From Allocatelliglobosispora scoriae (GTDB taxonomy: Bacteria > Actinomycetota > Actinomycetes > Mycobacteriales > Micromonosporaceae), in the NCBI RefSeq assembly GCF_014204945.1, contig NZ_JACHMN010000002.1:2441001-2505000 (forward strand): a stretch of DNA of 64,000 bases, read 5' to 3'. Numbering within the stretch: the first letter of the stretch is position 1; every line of letters begins with the position of its first letter. The notes under the pieces were generated by a model that saw only the letters and a program-made list of their open reading frames with translations, was not told the DNA's origin and searched no databases. Shown one piece after another: positions 32,297 to 40,736 of the stretch. Both the position numbers and the translations under genes were made by a program.

Positions 32297-33313
32297 ATGG
32301 CACTCGTTTTCGTGACCGGTGGCACCGGTTTCATCGGCTCGCACTCCGTCGCGGCGCTGCACCGCGCGGGGCACCGGATCCGGCTGCTGGCCCGCCGGGA
32401 GTCGGCGGTCCGCCCGGCTCTGGAACCGCTCGGCCTCCACCCGGCCGACGTCGACGTGGTGCTCGGCGACATCACCGACGCCACGACGGTCACCCGGGCG
32501 ATGACCGGCTGCGACGCGGTCCTGCACGCGGCCTCGATCTACTCCTTCGACAGCCGGGCGCACCGCCGCATGCAGTCGGTCAACGTCGACGGCACCGAGA
32601 ACGTCCTCGCGGCGGCCCGCTGGATCGGCGCCGATCCCATCGTGCACGTCTCCTCCTTCGCCGCGCTGATCCCGACCCGGGGCCGCCCGCTCGACGGGAA
32701 TCTGCCCGTCGGCAAGCCGCGCGAGCGCTACATGGCGACGAAGGCCGAGGCCGAGCTGATCGCCAGGCAGCACCAGAGCGACGGGGCGCCGGTGACGATC
32801 ACCTACCCGATGGCGACGCTCGGGCCGCACGATCCGCACCTCGGCGACCAGTCCGCCCGGCTCCGCTCGCTGCTGCTCGGCCGACTGCCGATCTGGCCGA
32901 CCGGCGGTTACCCCCTCGGCGACGTACGCGATGTCGCCGAGCTGCACGCCGACGCCATGCGACCCGGCCAGGGACCCCGCCGCCTGCTCGCGCCGGGCCG
33001 CTATGTCTCCACCTCGGACTACCTGCGCACGGCTCGATTCGTCACCGGGCACCGGCTCCCGGCGGTCTTCCTGCCGACCCCGGCGGTCCTGCCGGTCGGC
33101 CTGCTCACCCTCGCGCTCCAGCGGATCTGCCCCTGGCACATCCCCGTCGAGTACGGCGCGATCTACGCCTGCCACTGCGACGCACGCCTCGACGAGCGAA
33201 CCGCACCGGCACCGTCCCGCCCGTTCGCCGAGACGATGCTCGACACGGTCCGGTGGCTCCACGAATCCGGCCACCTCACCCGCCGCGCCGCCGGCCGCGC
33301 CGCTCCCGCCTGA
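32297..33313 (+). CDS. NAD(P)-dependent extended SDR (epimerase/reductase type)
   Basis: A 338-aa extended short-chain dehydrogenase: nucleotide motif VTGGTGFIGSHS at the N-terminus, VLHAASIYSFDS, VSSFAAL and the catalytic YMATK motif. The overall layout resembles dihydroflavonol-reductase-like or sugar epimerase enzymes. A hydrophobic stretch near residue 255-275 (LPVGLLTLALQRI) could associate with membranes. ATG at 32297 follows a GGGGGCAGG site. It sits between a terminator and a palindromic element, alone in its transcription unit. Confidence 0.85.
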   Translation: MALVFVTGGTGFIGSHSVAALHRAGHRIRLLARRESAVRPALEPLGLHPADVDVVLGDITDATTVTRAMTGCDAVLHAASIYSFDSRAHRRMQSVNVDGTENVLAAARWIGADPIVHVSSFAALIPTRGRPLDGNLPVGKPRERYMATKAEAELIARQHQSDGAPVTITYPMATLGPHDPHLGDQSARLRSLLLGRLPIWPTGGYPLGDVRDVAELHADAMRPGQGPRRLLAPGRYVSTSDYLRTARFVTGHRLPAVFLPTPAVLPVGLLTLALQRICPWHIPVEYGAIYACHCDARLDERTAPAPSRPFAETMLDTVRWLHESGHLTRRAAGRAAPA

Positions 33314-33339
33314 CACCGGTCCGCCGCCCACCCGCTCGC

Positions 33340-33420
33340 TCCAAGATCGCCGCAACTCTTCAAGAGTTGGTCCTACAACCCCGTTAGGACCAACTCTTGA
33401 AGAGCTGCGGCGATCTTGGA
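33340..33420. repeat. Palindromic AAGAGTTG element, full copy between convergent genes
   Basis: Full copy with small changes (GATCGCCGC, GAGCTGCGGC). It fills the gap between the SDR stop (33313, plus) and the KAS-III-like stop (33424, minus), leaving 26 and three bases. Confidence 0.95.
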
Positions 33421-33423
33421 TGT

Positions 33424-34269
33424 TCATGCGCTACGGAGGGTCAGGGTGCATCTCCCCTGGACGCGGGAGGCCGGGTCGTAGTCGATCAAGGTGACCTGTT
33501 CGGCGCCCTCGCCACGCCAGCGGTCCAGTCCGTCGTGCAGGGCGGACCAGGTGCCCGTACCCGGAAGGTGTGCGGAAGCCACGACGGCGCTGGGCAGCGG
33601 CGGGTTGGTGGCCGCGAGCCGACCGCCGACCACGAGCACCGACGACCCGTCGACCGCGGGGAGCTCCGGCTCCGTGTCGGCGGTGACGGCCACGGCGACC
33701 GTGCCGAGCGTGCCCGCCCGGTCGAAGACGAGCGCGACCAGCCGGTTCTCGGCCGGCATCGGCGCCTGGCCGACCAGGGCGGGGTCGCAGAAGAACTCCT
33801 CCTGCTCCAGGATCACCACGGCGGCGCGGCCGAGGTCGTCGGCGCGGATGTACTCCGCGGCGATGCGCAGGGCGAGGAAAGGCGTCGTCACGCCGTGGTC
33901 GGCGACCGCGAAGGTGAACGGGTCGCCCGGCAGCATGTGGGCGAGGAAGCAGGCCGGCCAGTGCGGCTCCGAATCCGGCGTGCCGTGCGCGAGCACCACC
34001 AGCCCGATCGGATCGTCCGGATCGGTGAGCTCGGCGACGAGGCTCTCCACCATCGTGGTGAAGGTCGTACGCCGTCGGCCGACGAACCCCGCCGCCTGCT
34101 CCGGCATGCCGTAGGCGACCCCCAGATCGTTGAAGATCCGCAGCGCGTCGGGCCCGAAGGCCTCGTCGGCGTCGAAGCTCCTGGTGATGATCCGGGCCAG
34201 CGGCAGCGGGAATCGCCCCACCGGCACGGGATCGGTGCGAGCGGGTGCCGGTGGAACGCTTCGGTACAC
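33424..34269 (-). CDS. KAS-III-like (thiolase-fold) protein lacking the active cysteine
   Basis: A 281-aa protein not clearly assignable by its own motifs. When aligned by eye with the neighbouring KAS III, the nucleophile region HACAS corresponds to HGVTT here (Val127 in place of Cys), followed by matching helix residues FLALRIAAEYIRADDL. The catalytic His/Asn region in the C-terminal half is not recognisable. So it looks like a non-catalytic thiolase-fold partner. GTG at 34269 starts two bases after the ACP stop, in an operon PPTase, KAS III, ACP, this gene. A chain-length-factor-like partner role is inference. Confidence 0.5.
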   Translation of the reverse strand: MYRSVPPAPARTDPVPVGRFPLPLARIITRSFDADEAFGPDALRIFNDLGVAYGMPEQAAGFVGRRRTTFTTMVESLVAELTDPDDPIGLVVLAHGTPDSEPHWPACFLAHMLPGDPFTFAVADHGVTTPFLALRIAAEYIRADDLGRAAVVILEQEEFFCDPALVGQAPMPAENRLVALVFDRAGTLGTVAVAVTADTEPELPAVDGSSVLVVGGRLAATNPPLPSAVVASAHLPGTGTWSALHDGLDRWRGEGAEQVTLIDYDPASRVQGRCTLTLRSA

Positions 34270-34271
34270 GG

Positions 34272-34544
34272 CTACTCGCCCAGCTGCTTGGCGACGTATG
34301 CGGACAGCGATCCGACCGACTCCAGGTGGTGCGGCTCCATCTCCACGACGTCGAGGCGGATGCCGAGCTCGCGTTCGATCAGGATCAGCAGCTCCAGCAC
34401 GTTCGCCGAGTTGAGGCCGAGACCTGCGAAGAGCAGGGTGCGGTCGGTGAGCGTCGCGGGGTCCCGGCGCGCCATCTCGGCGATGATGCGCTTGCTGCTC
34501 TGTGCTGCGGTCTCACGGTCTGCCTGCATGCGGTCAAGCTCCAT
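34272..34544 (-). CDS. Acyl carrier protein
   Basis: A 90-aa ACP with the phosphopantetheine site GLGLNSANVLEL (Ser46) and acidic helix II. It would carry the growing acyl chain for the adjacent KAS III, after activation by the PPTase encoded two genes upstream. ATG at 34544; an alternative ATG five codons later has a better-placed GGAG. The Asn-Ser pair replaces the usual Asp-Ser, as in some specialised carriers. Confidence 0.85.
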   Translation of the reverse strand: MELDRMQADRETAAQSSKRIIAEMARRDPATLTDRTLLFAGLGLNSANVLELLILIERELGIRLDVVEMEPHHLESVGSLSAYVAKQLGE

Positions 34545-34553
34545 TCGAATGAA

Positions 34554-35483
34554 CTAGTGCTGGAAGACCATCGCGGCCGTGGTGGAGCCCAGGCCCGACG
34601 CGGTCATGACGTAGTAGTCGCCCTCGCGCAGCCGGCCGGCGGCGGTCGCGGCCTGCAGCGAGAGGAAGGGGTCGGCGCCGAAGCAGTGGCCCAGGGTCCG
34701 CTGGTTGTCGAGGAAGAGCCGGTCCTTGGGCAGGCCCGACTGGAGCAGCACCCGCATCCACGACATCCGGTTGACGTTGTGCGCGAGCACCAGCGTGACG
34801 TCGTCCGCGGTCAGCCCCGCGTGCGCCAGCGCCGCGTGGATCACCTCGGCGAAGGTGGTGGTGTAGCTGCGCTGGAACTCGGCGTCCAGCTCCGGGGTGA
34901 GGAACGGGCCCTCGTGGAACTCGCCGAGCGTGCGGCTGGCGTAGCTGAGCATCCGGTCGCGTTCGCCGCCCGCGCGGACCAGGACGGCGGCGATGCCCTC
35001 CCCCATCACCGCGGAGTTCTCCACCACCTGCGCGACCGGGGTGAAGGTCTTCTCCCCGGTCAGGATCAGCGCCAGCGCGTCCGGCTCGCCGTCGGAGGCG
35101 AGCAGTCTGCCGCACGTGTCGATCGCGAGCAGCGCCGACGCGCAGGCGTGCTGCGAGAGCGAGAAGGGCAGCGCGCGTTCCAGGCCGAGCGCGAGGCACG
35201 TCTCCAGGACCGGGTTGCCCGGGTAGGGCGCGCTGCTCTGGATCGTCGGCGCGTAGACGACGTAGCGGACCAGGTGCTCGCGTCCGCGCAGCCAGGTCAG
35301 CCTGCTCGCCGCGGCGCAGAGCTGCTCGGCGAGGTTGCCGCCGGGGTCCTGGCGGATCTGCTGGAAGCCGAAGTAGCGCTCGTAGACGTCGGCGTTGTAG
35401 TCCAGGCTCAGCTTCTCGAAGAGCTCGGTGAGCGAGATGCTCCTCGGTGGGAGGTAGCTGGCGACCTCGACGACGGATGTCAT
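34554..35483 (-). CDS. Ketoacyl-ACP synthase III family protein
   Basis: A 309-aa KAS III-type condensing enzyme. Catalytic Cys114 (LSQHACASALLAID) and His235 (LVLAHNVNRMSW) are visible; the third position, usually Asn in a GN motif, reads LGHCFGADPF with His266, a pattern seen in some specialised KAS III and acyltransferase-like members. It should condense or transfer an acyl group with the neighbouring ACP. ATG at 35483 overlaps the PPTase stop (ATGA) and has GGGAGG upstream. A cysteine-less relative is encoded two genes downstream. Confidence 0.85.
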   Translation of the reverse strand: MTSVVEVASYLPPRSISLTELFEKLSLDYNADVYERYFGFQQIRQDPGGNLAEQLCAAASRLTWLRGREHLVRYVVYAPTIQSSAPYPGNPVLETCLALGLERALPFSLSQHACASALLAIDTCGRLLASDGEPDALALILTGEKTFTPVAQVVENSAVMGEGIAAVLVRAGGERDRMLSYASRTLGEFHEGPFLTPELDAEFQRSYTTTFAEVIHAALAHAGLTADDVTLVLAHNVNRMSWMRVLLQSGLPKDRLFLDNQRTLGHCFGADPFLSLQAATAAGRLREGDYYVMTASGLGSTTAAMVFQH

Positions 35484-36202
35484 GGAACCTCCCTGTGTCG
35501 GACCGCCTCGTCGGCGATCCACGTCTGGTGCGTCACGGCGAAGGGGCGGTCCCCGTCGAGGGCGACGCAAGCGGCGTGCCCCTCCGGTGCGGGCAGGTCC
35601 CGCAGCAGCCAGGTGCCGGGCAGCAGGCCCGAGGAGTCGCGTACCCGGCGGAGGTCACCGGGACCGGCGACGGCCAGGGACAGGCCGAGGGCTGCCCGGG
35701 CGCCCGCGGCCTTGACGCAGGCCTCCTTGCGCGACCACAGGCGGCGCCAGACCGCCGGCGCCTCGGGGCCGGCCGCCGCGACCAGCTCGCGCTCGGCGGG
35801 CGGGAAGTAGCGGTCGGCGAAGGCCACGGCGGGGAAGTCCGGCCGGCTGCCCTCCACGTCGACTCCGACCGGCCGCTGCGCCGAAACGGCGAGCAGCGCC
35901 AGGTCGCCGGTGTGGGAGAGGTTGAACTCGAGCCCCGCCAGGCGCGGTTTGCCCCACCGGCCGTAGCCGAAGCGCAGGCTCGACGGTTCCCGGTCCAGGT
36001 AGCCGCCGAGAATCGCCCGCACCGCCGCGTGTGACACGACGTGGCGGCGCCACCAGTCGGCCGGGGCGCGGTCCGCGGCGCGCAGCCGCTCGCGCAGACC
36101 CAGCAGGCCGTGCAGGCGCGAGACCGTCGCCGCGGTCGCGGTGAGCGGCACGGTCCAGATGTGTACGACGTCCGCAGGCGGCAACTGCACCGGCGCTCCC
36201 AT
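35480..36202 (-). CDS. 4'-phosphopantetheinyl transferase, Sfp type
   Basis: A 240-aa Sfp-like PPTase with both metal and CoA motifs: LEFNLSHTGDLALLAVS, GVDVEGSRP, and WSRKEACVKAAG. It transfers the phosphopantetheine arm of CoA to carrier proteins, here most likely the adjacent ACP, the hydrolase-ACP fusion at 52844 and perhaps others. ATG at 36202 is adjacent to GGGAG; the start may be a few codons downstream. First gene of the minus-strand operon, just after a strong terminator. Confidence 0.85.
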   Translation of the reverse strand: MGAPVQLPPADVVHIWTVPLTATAATVSRLHGLLGLRERLRAADRAPADWWRRHVVSHAAVRAILGGYLDREPSSLRFGYGRWGKPRLAGLEFNLSHTGDLALLAVSAQRPVGVDVEGSRPDFPAVAFADRYFPPAERELVAAAGPEAPAVWRRLWSRKEACVKAAGARAALGLSLAVAGPGDLRRVRDSSGLLPGTWLLRDLPAPEGHAACVALDGDRPFAVTHQTWIADEAVRHREVP

Positions 36203-36250
36203 CTCCCTGGACGACGTTGGACGGCGCCGGACGACGCTGACGGCACCCGG

Positions 36251-36304
36251 ACGGTGCCGTGCCGGTGGACCAGTCTCGGCCCTGGCCCACCGGCACGGCG
36301 CCGT
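36251..36304 (-). terminator. Long hairpin terminator
   Basis: An 18-base stem with one mismatch (ACGGTGCCGTGCCGGTGG at 36251-36268 against 36287-36304). On the minus strand it starts eight bases after the SnoaL-like fusion stop and separates that operon from the PPTase operon. Confidence 0.75.
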
Positions 36305-36311
36305 GCGGCGA

Positions 36312-37301
36312 TCAGCTCGCGGTCGGGCTCGTCTGGCGCACGACGAGGCGCCACTCGCCGTCCTGCTTGGTGGTGACCCAGAGGGTGCGGGTCTGCCTGC
36401 TCGGCGCCACCTCGTCCTCGCCCTCCAGCAGGATCCCGCCCTGCGTGATGGCGACCGCCACGTCGTCCGCGATGAGGCGGATCTCGACCGGCCGGTCGGC
36501 GAGGCGGGTGCCCTTCCACCCTCCGGCGAAGGCGCCGGCCATGTAGTCGCGGATCTGGTCCCGCGTGGTGAGCTGCTCGTCGCCGACGAGCATGCTGCCG
36601 TTCTCCGTGAAGACACCGGCGAACGCGTCGGCGTCGTTGCTGTCCCAGGCCGCCGTGACCCGCAGCGGTACGGTCAGCACGGCACCCTCGACACCGTTGC
36701 TGAACTTGCCGTAGCGGCCGGCCCATTCCTTGGCCTTGGTGACGAGCTGCGCTGCATCGTTGGACATTGCGTTCTCCTCCGAGTAGGAGCCGGATTCGGG
36801 CGAACCGGCACGCGAGCCGGTCGGTCCCGCGATGGGGCTGCTGTGGTGGGACAGGAGCTTCCACACCCCGTCCTCGGCGACGATGATCCAGGTGGCACGG
36901 ATCTGCCGGTCCGGTGCGATCTCCGTCTCCCCGGGCAGGATGATCCCGCCCTGGGTGACGACCATCGCGCAGTCGGCGCTGAGGAACCTGACGGCGAGCG
37001 GCCAGCCCGTGACCCGCGCGCCCTTGTAACCACCGCGGTAGCCCGCGGACATGTGGTCGTAGATCTGGCCTCGGCTGGTGAGCTGCTCGTCCCGCATCAG
37101 GAGGCTGCCGTTGTCCAGGAACACCCTGGCGAAGGCCTCCGCGTCGTTCGCCGCCCAGGCGGCTTGGATCATCTGCGGGACGGTCAGCGCCGCCTTCTCG
37201 CCACGGCTCTGGAAGGGGCCGTAGAAGTCCCGGTCCTCCTTGACGCCCGCCTTCGCGAGGAGCTGTTTGGCCGTAGCCTTGACGTTCGTTGACTTAGCCA
37301 C
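36312..37301 (-). CDS. Tandem SgcJ/EcaC-type SnoaL-like protein (two domains in one frame)
   Basis: A 329-aa frame with two SnoaL-like domains: one about 10-150 (ends DGVWKLLSHHSS), the other from Met179 (MSNDAAQLVTKAKEW, ending DGEWRLVVRQTSP). They are joined by a Gly/Ser/Pro linker of about 28 residues with no stop codon. At Met179 (36767) a GGAGGAG site stands six bases ahead of the ATG, so the second domain could also be made alone. It looks like two neighbouring genes that became fused. The first start is GTG at 37301. It follows a third such gene in the same operon. Confidence 0.75.
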   Translation of the reverse strand: MAKSTNVKATAKQLLAKAGVKEDRDFYGPFQSRGEKAALTVPQMIQAAWAANDAEAFARVFLDNGSLLMRDEQLTSRGQIYDHMSAGYRGGYKGARVTGWPLAVRFLSADCAMVVTQGGIILPGETEIAPDRQIRATWIIVAEDGVWKLLSHHSSPIAGPTGSRAGSPESGSYSEENAMSNDAAQLVTKAKEWAGRYGKFSNGVEGAVLTVPLRVTAAWDSNDADAFAGVFTENGSMLVGDEQLTTRDQIRDYMAGAFAGGWKGTRLADRPVEIRLIADDVAVAITQGGILLEGEDEVAPSRQTRTLWVTTKQDGEWRLVVRQTSPTAS

Positions 37302-37345
37302 ATCTACCTCATTCGACAGTCGTTTGCGGAAGGTCCGAGGGGGCG

Positions 37346-37828
37346 TTACCAGCGCAGGGTGGCGCCTTCGCCCCGAGGGCTGTTCTGGTAAGCGGCGAGC
37401 TGCCACTGGCCGTCGCGCTTCACGCAGACCCAGGTCGACCGGACGGCGAGCTCCGGCTCGATCGTGGTCTCGCCCGGCGCGAGGATGCCGCCGTGGGTAC
37501 GCAGCAGCGCCACGTCCTCGCCGACGAAGCGCACGTCGACGGGCTGGCCGGTGACGCCGGTGCCCTTGAAGGGGCCGGCGTAGGCGGCGGCCATGAACGA
37601 CTGGATCTCGTCACGGCCCTGCTTGAACACGTCGCCCGGCAGGATCAGGATGCCGTCGTCGCTGAAGACGCTCGCGACGCCGGCCGCGTCGTTGCGCTTC
37701 CACGCGCCGACGAGCCGCAGCGGCACGCTGAGTGCCTCCTTCTCCCGCTCGGTGGTGAAGCCGCCGTAGTAGGCGTCGAGCTGTTCCTGGCTCGGTGCGG
37801 TGGTGGGCGTTGCCGTAGCGGTGGACAT
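37346..37828 (-). CDS. SgcJ/EcaC-type SnoaL-like protein
   Basis: A 160-aa protein of the same group as the previous entry and 31784-32203: LVGAWKRNDAAGVASVFSDD in the first helix region and STWVCVKRDGQWQLAAYQNS at the end. ATG at 37828 follows GGGAGGCAG. It opens a two-gene stretch ending at a strong hairpin. The four copies in this cluster differ enough to suggest separate roles rather than recent duplication. Confidence 0.8.
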   Translation of the reverse strand: MSTATATPTTAPSQEQLDAYYGGFTTEREKEALSVPLRLVGAWKRNDAAGVASVFSDDGILILPGDVFKQGRDEIQSFMAAAYAGPFKGTGVTGQPVDVRFVGEDVALLRTHGGILAPGETTIEPELAVRSTWVCVKRDGQWQLAAYQNSPRGEGATLRW

Positions 37829-37940
37829 GGATACTGCCTCCCTTGTGAAGTGGCGAGCAGCCGAAACGTTGTCTGCCAGCCAATTCGTAGACTGATTCCA
37901 TCGTCGTCCGCCGATGTCGACAGCGCCCACTCAGTACGTG

Positions 37941-39512
37941 CTATGCATCGATGAATATCGCTTCCGGGGGCGTCGCGCCCCGGATCAGGTCGGCCGCCTT
38001 CTCACCGATCGCGATCGCCGTGGCGTTGGGGTTGCCGCTGCCGATCGTCGGCATCACCGACGTGTCGACCACGCGCAGGCCCTCCACGCCGAAGACGCGC
38101 AGGCTCGAATCGACCACGGCACCCATGGCGCAGGTGCCCGCCGGGTGGAAGATCGAGTGGGCGTACTGGCGTACGTAGTCGCGCAGATCCGCCTCCGACT
38201 CCGAGACCGGCGGCCGGTGCAGCTCCTCGGCGTATGTCGCCATCGCGGGCTGCCGCGCGATCTCCAGGCCGATCCGGACCGCGGCGACGGCGGTCCGCAG
38301 GTCGGCCGGGTCGGCGAAGTAGTTGTGCTGGATACGCGGCTTGGCGGTCGGATCCTCCGAGCCGAGCGCCACCGAACCCCGGCTGCGCAACGTGAGCAGC
38401 ACCGGCCCGGTCGAGATGGCGTGCGCGGTCGGGAAACCCAGCCCGCTGTCGACGAACATCACCGGCGCGGCGAAGAACTCGACGTCCGGCGCGGGCAGCC
38501 GGGCATCCGTGCGCAGGAATCCGCCCGCCTCGGGACCGTTGGAGGTGAGCGGCCCGCGCCCCTGCGTCATGAACTGCTCGACATACTCCGGCTGGGCCGC
38601 CGCGAGCATGCTGATCGGCTGCGAGTGCATGTAGTTCAGCGGCACCAGCACGTGGTCGGAGAGGTTCTGGCCGACCTTCGGCAGGTCCACGTGGACCGTG
38701 ATGCCGAGGATGCCGAGCTCCGCCGCCGGGCCGATGCCCGAGAGCATCAGCAGCTGCGGCGAGTTGTAGACACCGGCGGCGAGGATCACCTCGCGCTCCG
38801 CCCGGATGGTGACCTCCTCCCCCAACTGCCGGCCGACGATGCCGGTGGCCCGGCCCCGCTCCAGCACCACCCGGTGCACCTGCAGGTCCGTCTCGACCGT
38901 CAGGTTGGGGCGGCCCATCGCGGGGTGCAGGAACGCGGTGGCGCTGCTCTCGCGCTTCCCGTCGCGCTGGGTGACCTGGAAAAAGCCGAATCCGTCCTGT
39001 ACGGGGCCGTTGAAGTCCTCGTTGCGCGCGTAGCCCGCCTCGACCGCCGCCTCGACGAAGGCAGCCGCGGACGGGTTGTGCGCCCGCCCGTCGGCGACCG
39101 ACAGCGGCCCGCCGACCCCGTGGTAGTCCGACTCCCCGCGCTCGTTGTCCTCGGAGCGCTTGAAGTAGGGCAGCAGCTCGGCGTAGCTCCACCCCGGCTG
39201 CTTCCAATTGTCGTAGTCCACGGGATTGGCCCTGGTGTAGGCCATCGCGTTCATCGAGCTCGATCCACCGAGCATCCGGCCGCGCGGCAGGAAGATCCGC
39301 CGCCGGTGCAGGAAGGGCTCCTCTGCCGTGTTGTAGTCCCAGTCGAGCTGGGTGCGGAAGAGCTTCGGGAAGGCCGCGGGTACGTGCACGTTGGGCTCGG
39401 TGTCGGCCGGACCCGCCTCGACGAGGCAGACGGTCACACCCGGGTCCTCGCTGAGCCGGGCGGCGAGCGCGCAGCCCGCCGAACCCGCGCCGACGATGAC
39501 GTAGTCGTACAT
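37941..39512 (-). CDS. GMC family FAD oxidoreductase
   Basis: A 523-aa glucose-methanol-choline oxidoreductase: dinucleotide motif VIVGAGSAGCALAARL at the N-terminus, the GMC signatures GRMLGGSSSMNAMAY and GVYNSPQLLMLSGIGP, and the catalytic His region HSIFHPAGTCAMG plus a C-terminal GSGNPNATAIAIGE. It oxidises an alcohol to an aldehyde or ketone. ATG at 39512 follows AAAGGGAGC. It is in the operon membrane protein, aminotransferase, flavoprotein, GMC, so its carbonyl product could feed the aminotransferase. Confidence 0.9.
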   Translation of the reverse strand: MYDYVIVGAGSAGCALAARLSEDPGVTVCLVEAGPADTEPNVHVPAAFPKLFRTQLDWDYNTAEEPFLHRRRIFLPRGRMLGGSSSMNAMAYTRANPVDYDNWKQPGWSYAELLPYFKRSEDNERGESDYHGVGGPLSVADGRAHNPSAAAFVEAAVEAGYARNEDFNGPVQDGFGFFQVTQRDGKRESSATAFLHPAMGRPNLTVETDLQVHRVVLERGRATGIVGRQLGEEVTIRAEREVILAAGVYNSPQLLMLSGIGPAAELGILGITVHVDLPKVGQNLSDHVLVPLNYMHSQPISMLAAAQPEYVEQFMTQGRGPLTSNGPEAGGFLRTDARLPAPDVEFFAAPVMFVDSGLGFPTAHAISTGPVLLTLRSRGSVALGSEDPTAKPRIQHNYFADPADLRTAVAAVRIGLEIARQPAMATYAEELHRPPVSESEADLRDYVRQYAHSIFHPAGTCAMGAVVDSSLRVFGVEGLRVVDTSVMPTIGSGNPNATAIAIGEKAADLIRGATPPEAIFIDA

Positions 39513-39526
39513 GTCTGCTGCTCCCT

Positions 39527-40693
39527 TTACACGTAGAGCGAGTTGGGCTCGAGTCCGCTGAGCACCCGGCCGTATGTCTCGAAGCCGGTCTCCGGGTGGA
39601 TCAGCGCGTGCATCCCGATCACGTGGATGTCGCGGGCGATCCGCTGGATCGGTACGTCGGAGTAGATCGACGAACCGCCGCTCGCGCGGGCCAGCACGTC
39701 GATCGCCTCGGTGGCGAGCTGGCAGACCGCGCCGACGTCGAGGCGGGACCGGACGCGCTCCAGCATCGACCACTCGGCGCCGGAGGCACCCTTCTCGTCG
39801 ACGAGCCTCGCCACCCGGTAGGCGTGGAACTCGGCCTCGTCGGTCTTCATCGCCGCCTCCGCCACGCGCAGGTGGGTGACGGGTGCCTCGGCCTGGCTGT
39901 CGTACGCCGTGTAGGTGATCTTCCGAGACGGGAGGCGCTCGAAGAAGGTCTCCGACGCGGCCCTCGCCAGCCCCAGCATCGTGCCGACCGAGGCGGCGGC
40001 GGCGTAGGCGGGCAGCGGCACCCGCCACACCGGCGACGCGGCGTTGAGCTCGGAGGCGTACTGCCCGGTCATGACGGCGGTCATCGACAGCACCCGCTCG
40101 GCGGGGACGAAGAGGTCGTCGGCGACGGTGGAGACGCTGCCCGACCCGCGTACGCCGGCGGTGAACCAGTCGTCGATGATCTGGAGCTGCGACATCGGCA
40201 CCAGTGCCATGATCGGCTCCATGCCGCCGTCCGGGGTCGGCCGCAGCGCGAGCACCTCCTGCCACTGCGCGTGCCAGGCACCGCTGATGAAGCTCCACCG
40301 GCCGGAGAGCTTGATGCCGCCGGGAACCGGTGTCGCCATGCCGCTCGGCGTGAGGGTGCCGCAGACCCGGACATCCGGCGTCGCGAAGACCTCGTCCTGC
40401 ACGTGGTCCGGGAAGAGCCCCGCCATCCAGGTCGGGATCCAGTAGACCGACGCGGTCCAGGCGGCGGAGCCGTCGCCCCGGCCGAGCTCGGCGGCGACGT
40501 CGACGAGCGTTTCGTTCGGCGACTCGTGGCCGCCGTAGCGCTTCGGCGTCCGCATCTTGAAGATGCCGGCGTCGGCGAGGCCCTCGATCACCTCGTCGTG
40601 CAGCCGCCGGTTCTCCTCCGACCACGCCGCGTGCTTCTTCAGCAGCGGAATGAGCCGGCCCGCGCTGTGTGTGAGCTTCTCACAGGTGTTCAC
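39527..40693 (-). CDS. Acyl-CoA dehydrogenase-fold flavin monooxygenase (paralogue)
   Basis: A 388-aa protein closely related to the one at 30563-31747: same FKMRTPKRYGGHES, VCGTLTPSGMATPVPGG and ASGGSSIYSDVPIQRIARDI segments. Same expected chemistry, oxygenation with reduced flavin. Start is GTG at 40693 with AGGAG six bases upstream. It lies between an aminotransferase and a GMC oxidase gene, 14 bases from the latter. Two paralogues in one cluster suggest two successive oxygenations, or oxygenation of two substrates. Confidence 0.8.
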   Translation of the reverse strand: MNTCEKLTHSAGRLIPLLKKHAAWSEENRRLHDEVIEGLADAGIFKMRTPKRYGGHESPNETLVDVAAELGRGDGSAAWTASVYWIPTWMAGLFPDHVQDEVFATPDVRVCGTLTPSGMATPVPGGIKLSGRWSFISGAWHAQWQEVLALRPTPDGGMEPIMALVPMSQLQIIDDWFTAGVRGSGSVSTVADDLFVPAERVLSMTAVMTGQYASELNAASPVWRVPLPAYAAAASVGTMLGLARAASETFFERLPSRKITYTAYDSQAEAPVTHLRVAEAAMKTDEAEFHAYRVARLVDEKGASGAEWSMLERVRSRLDVGAVCQLATEAIDVLARASGGSSIYSDVPIQRIARDIHVIGMHALIHPETGFETYGRVLSGLEPNSLYV

Positions 40694-40736
40694 GAGATCT
40701 CCTCGATGTCGATGGGCTTGCTGCCTGCGGCCGGGC

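Noticed and set aside
30506-33427. 973-codon minus-strand frame opposite the flavoprotein and SDR genes
   Set aside because: Antisense artefact of high GC; the plus-strand genes have recognisable motifs and ribosome sites.
39513-40625. Upstream extension of the GMC oxidoreductase frame to 894 residues
   Set aside because: The extension is a shifted reading of the neighbouring flavoprotein gene with no homology; the GMC protein begins at 39512 with a ribosome site and its FAD motif.
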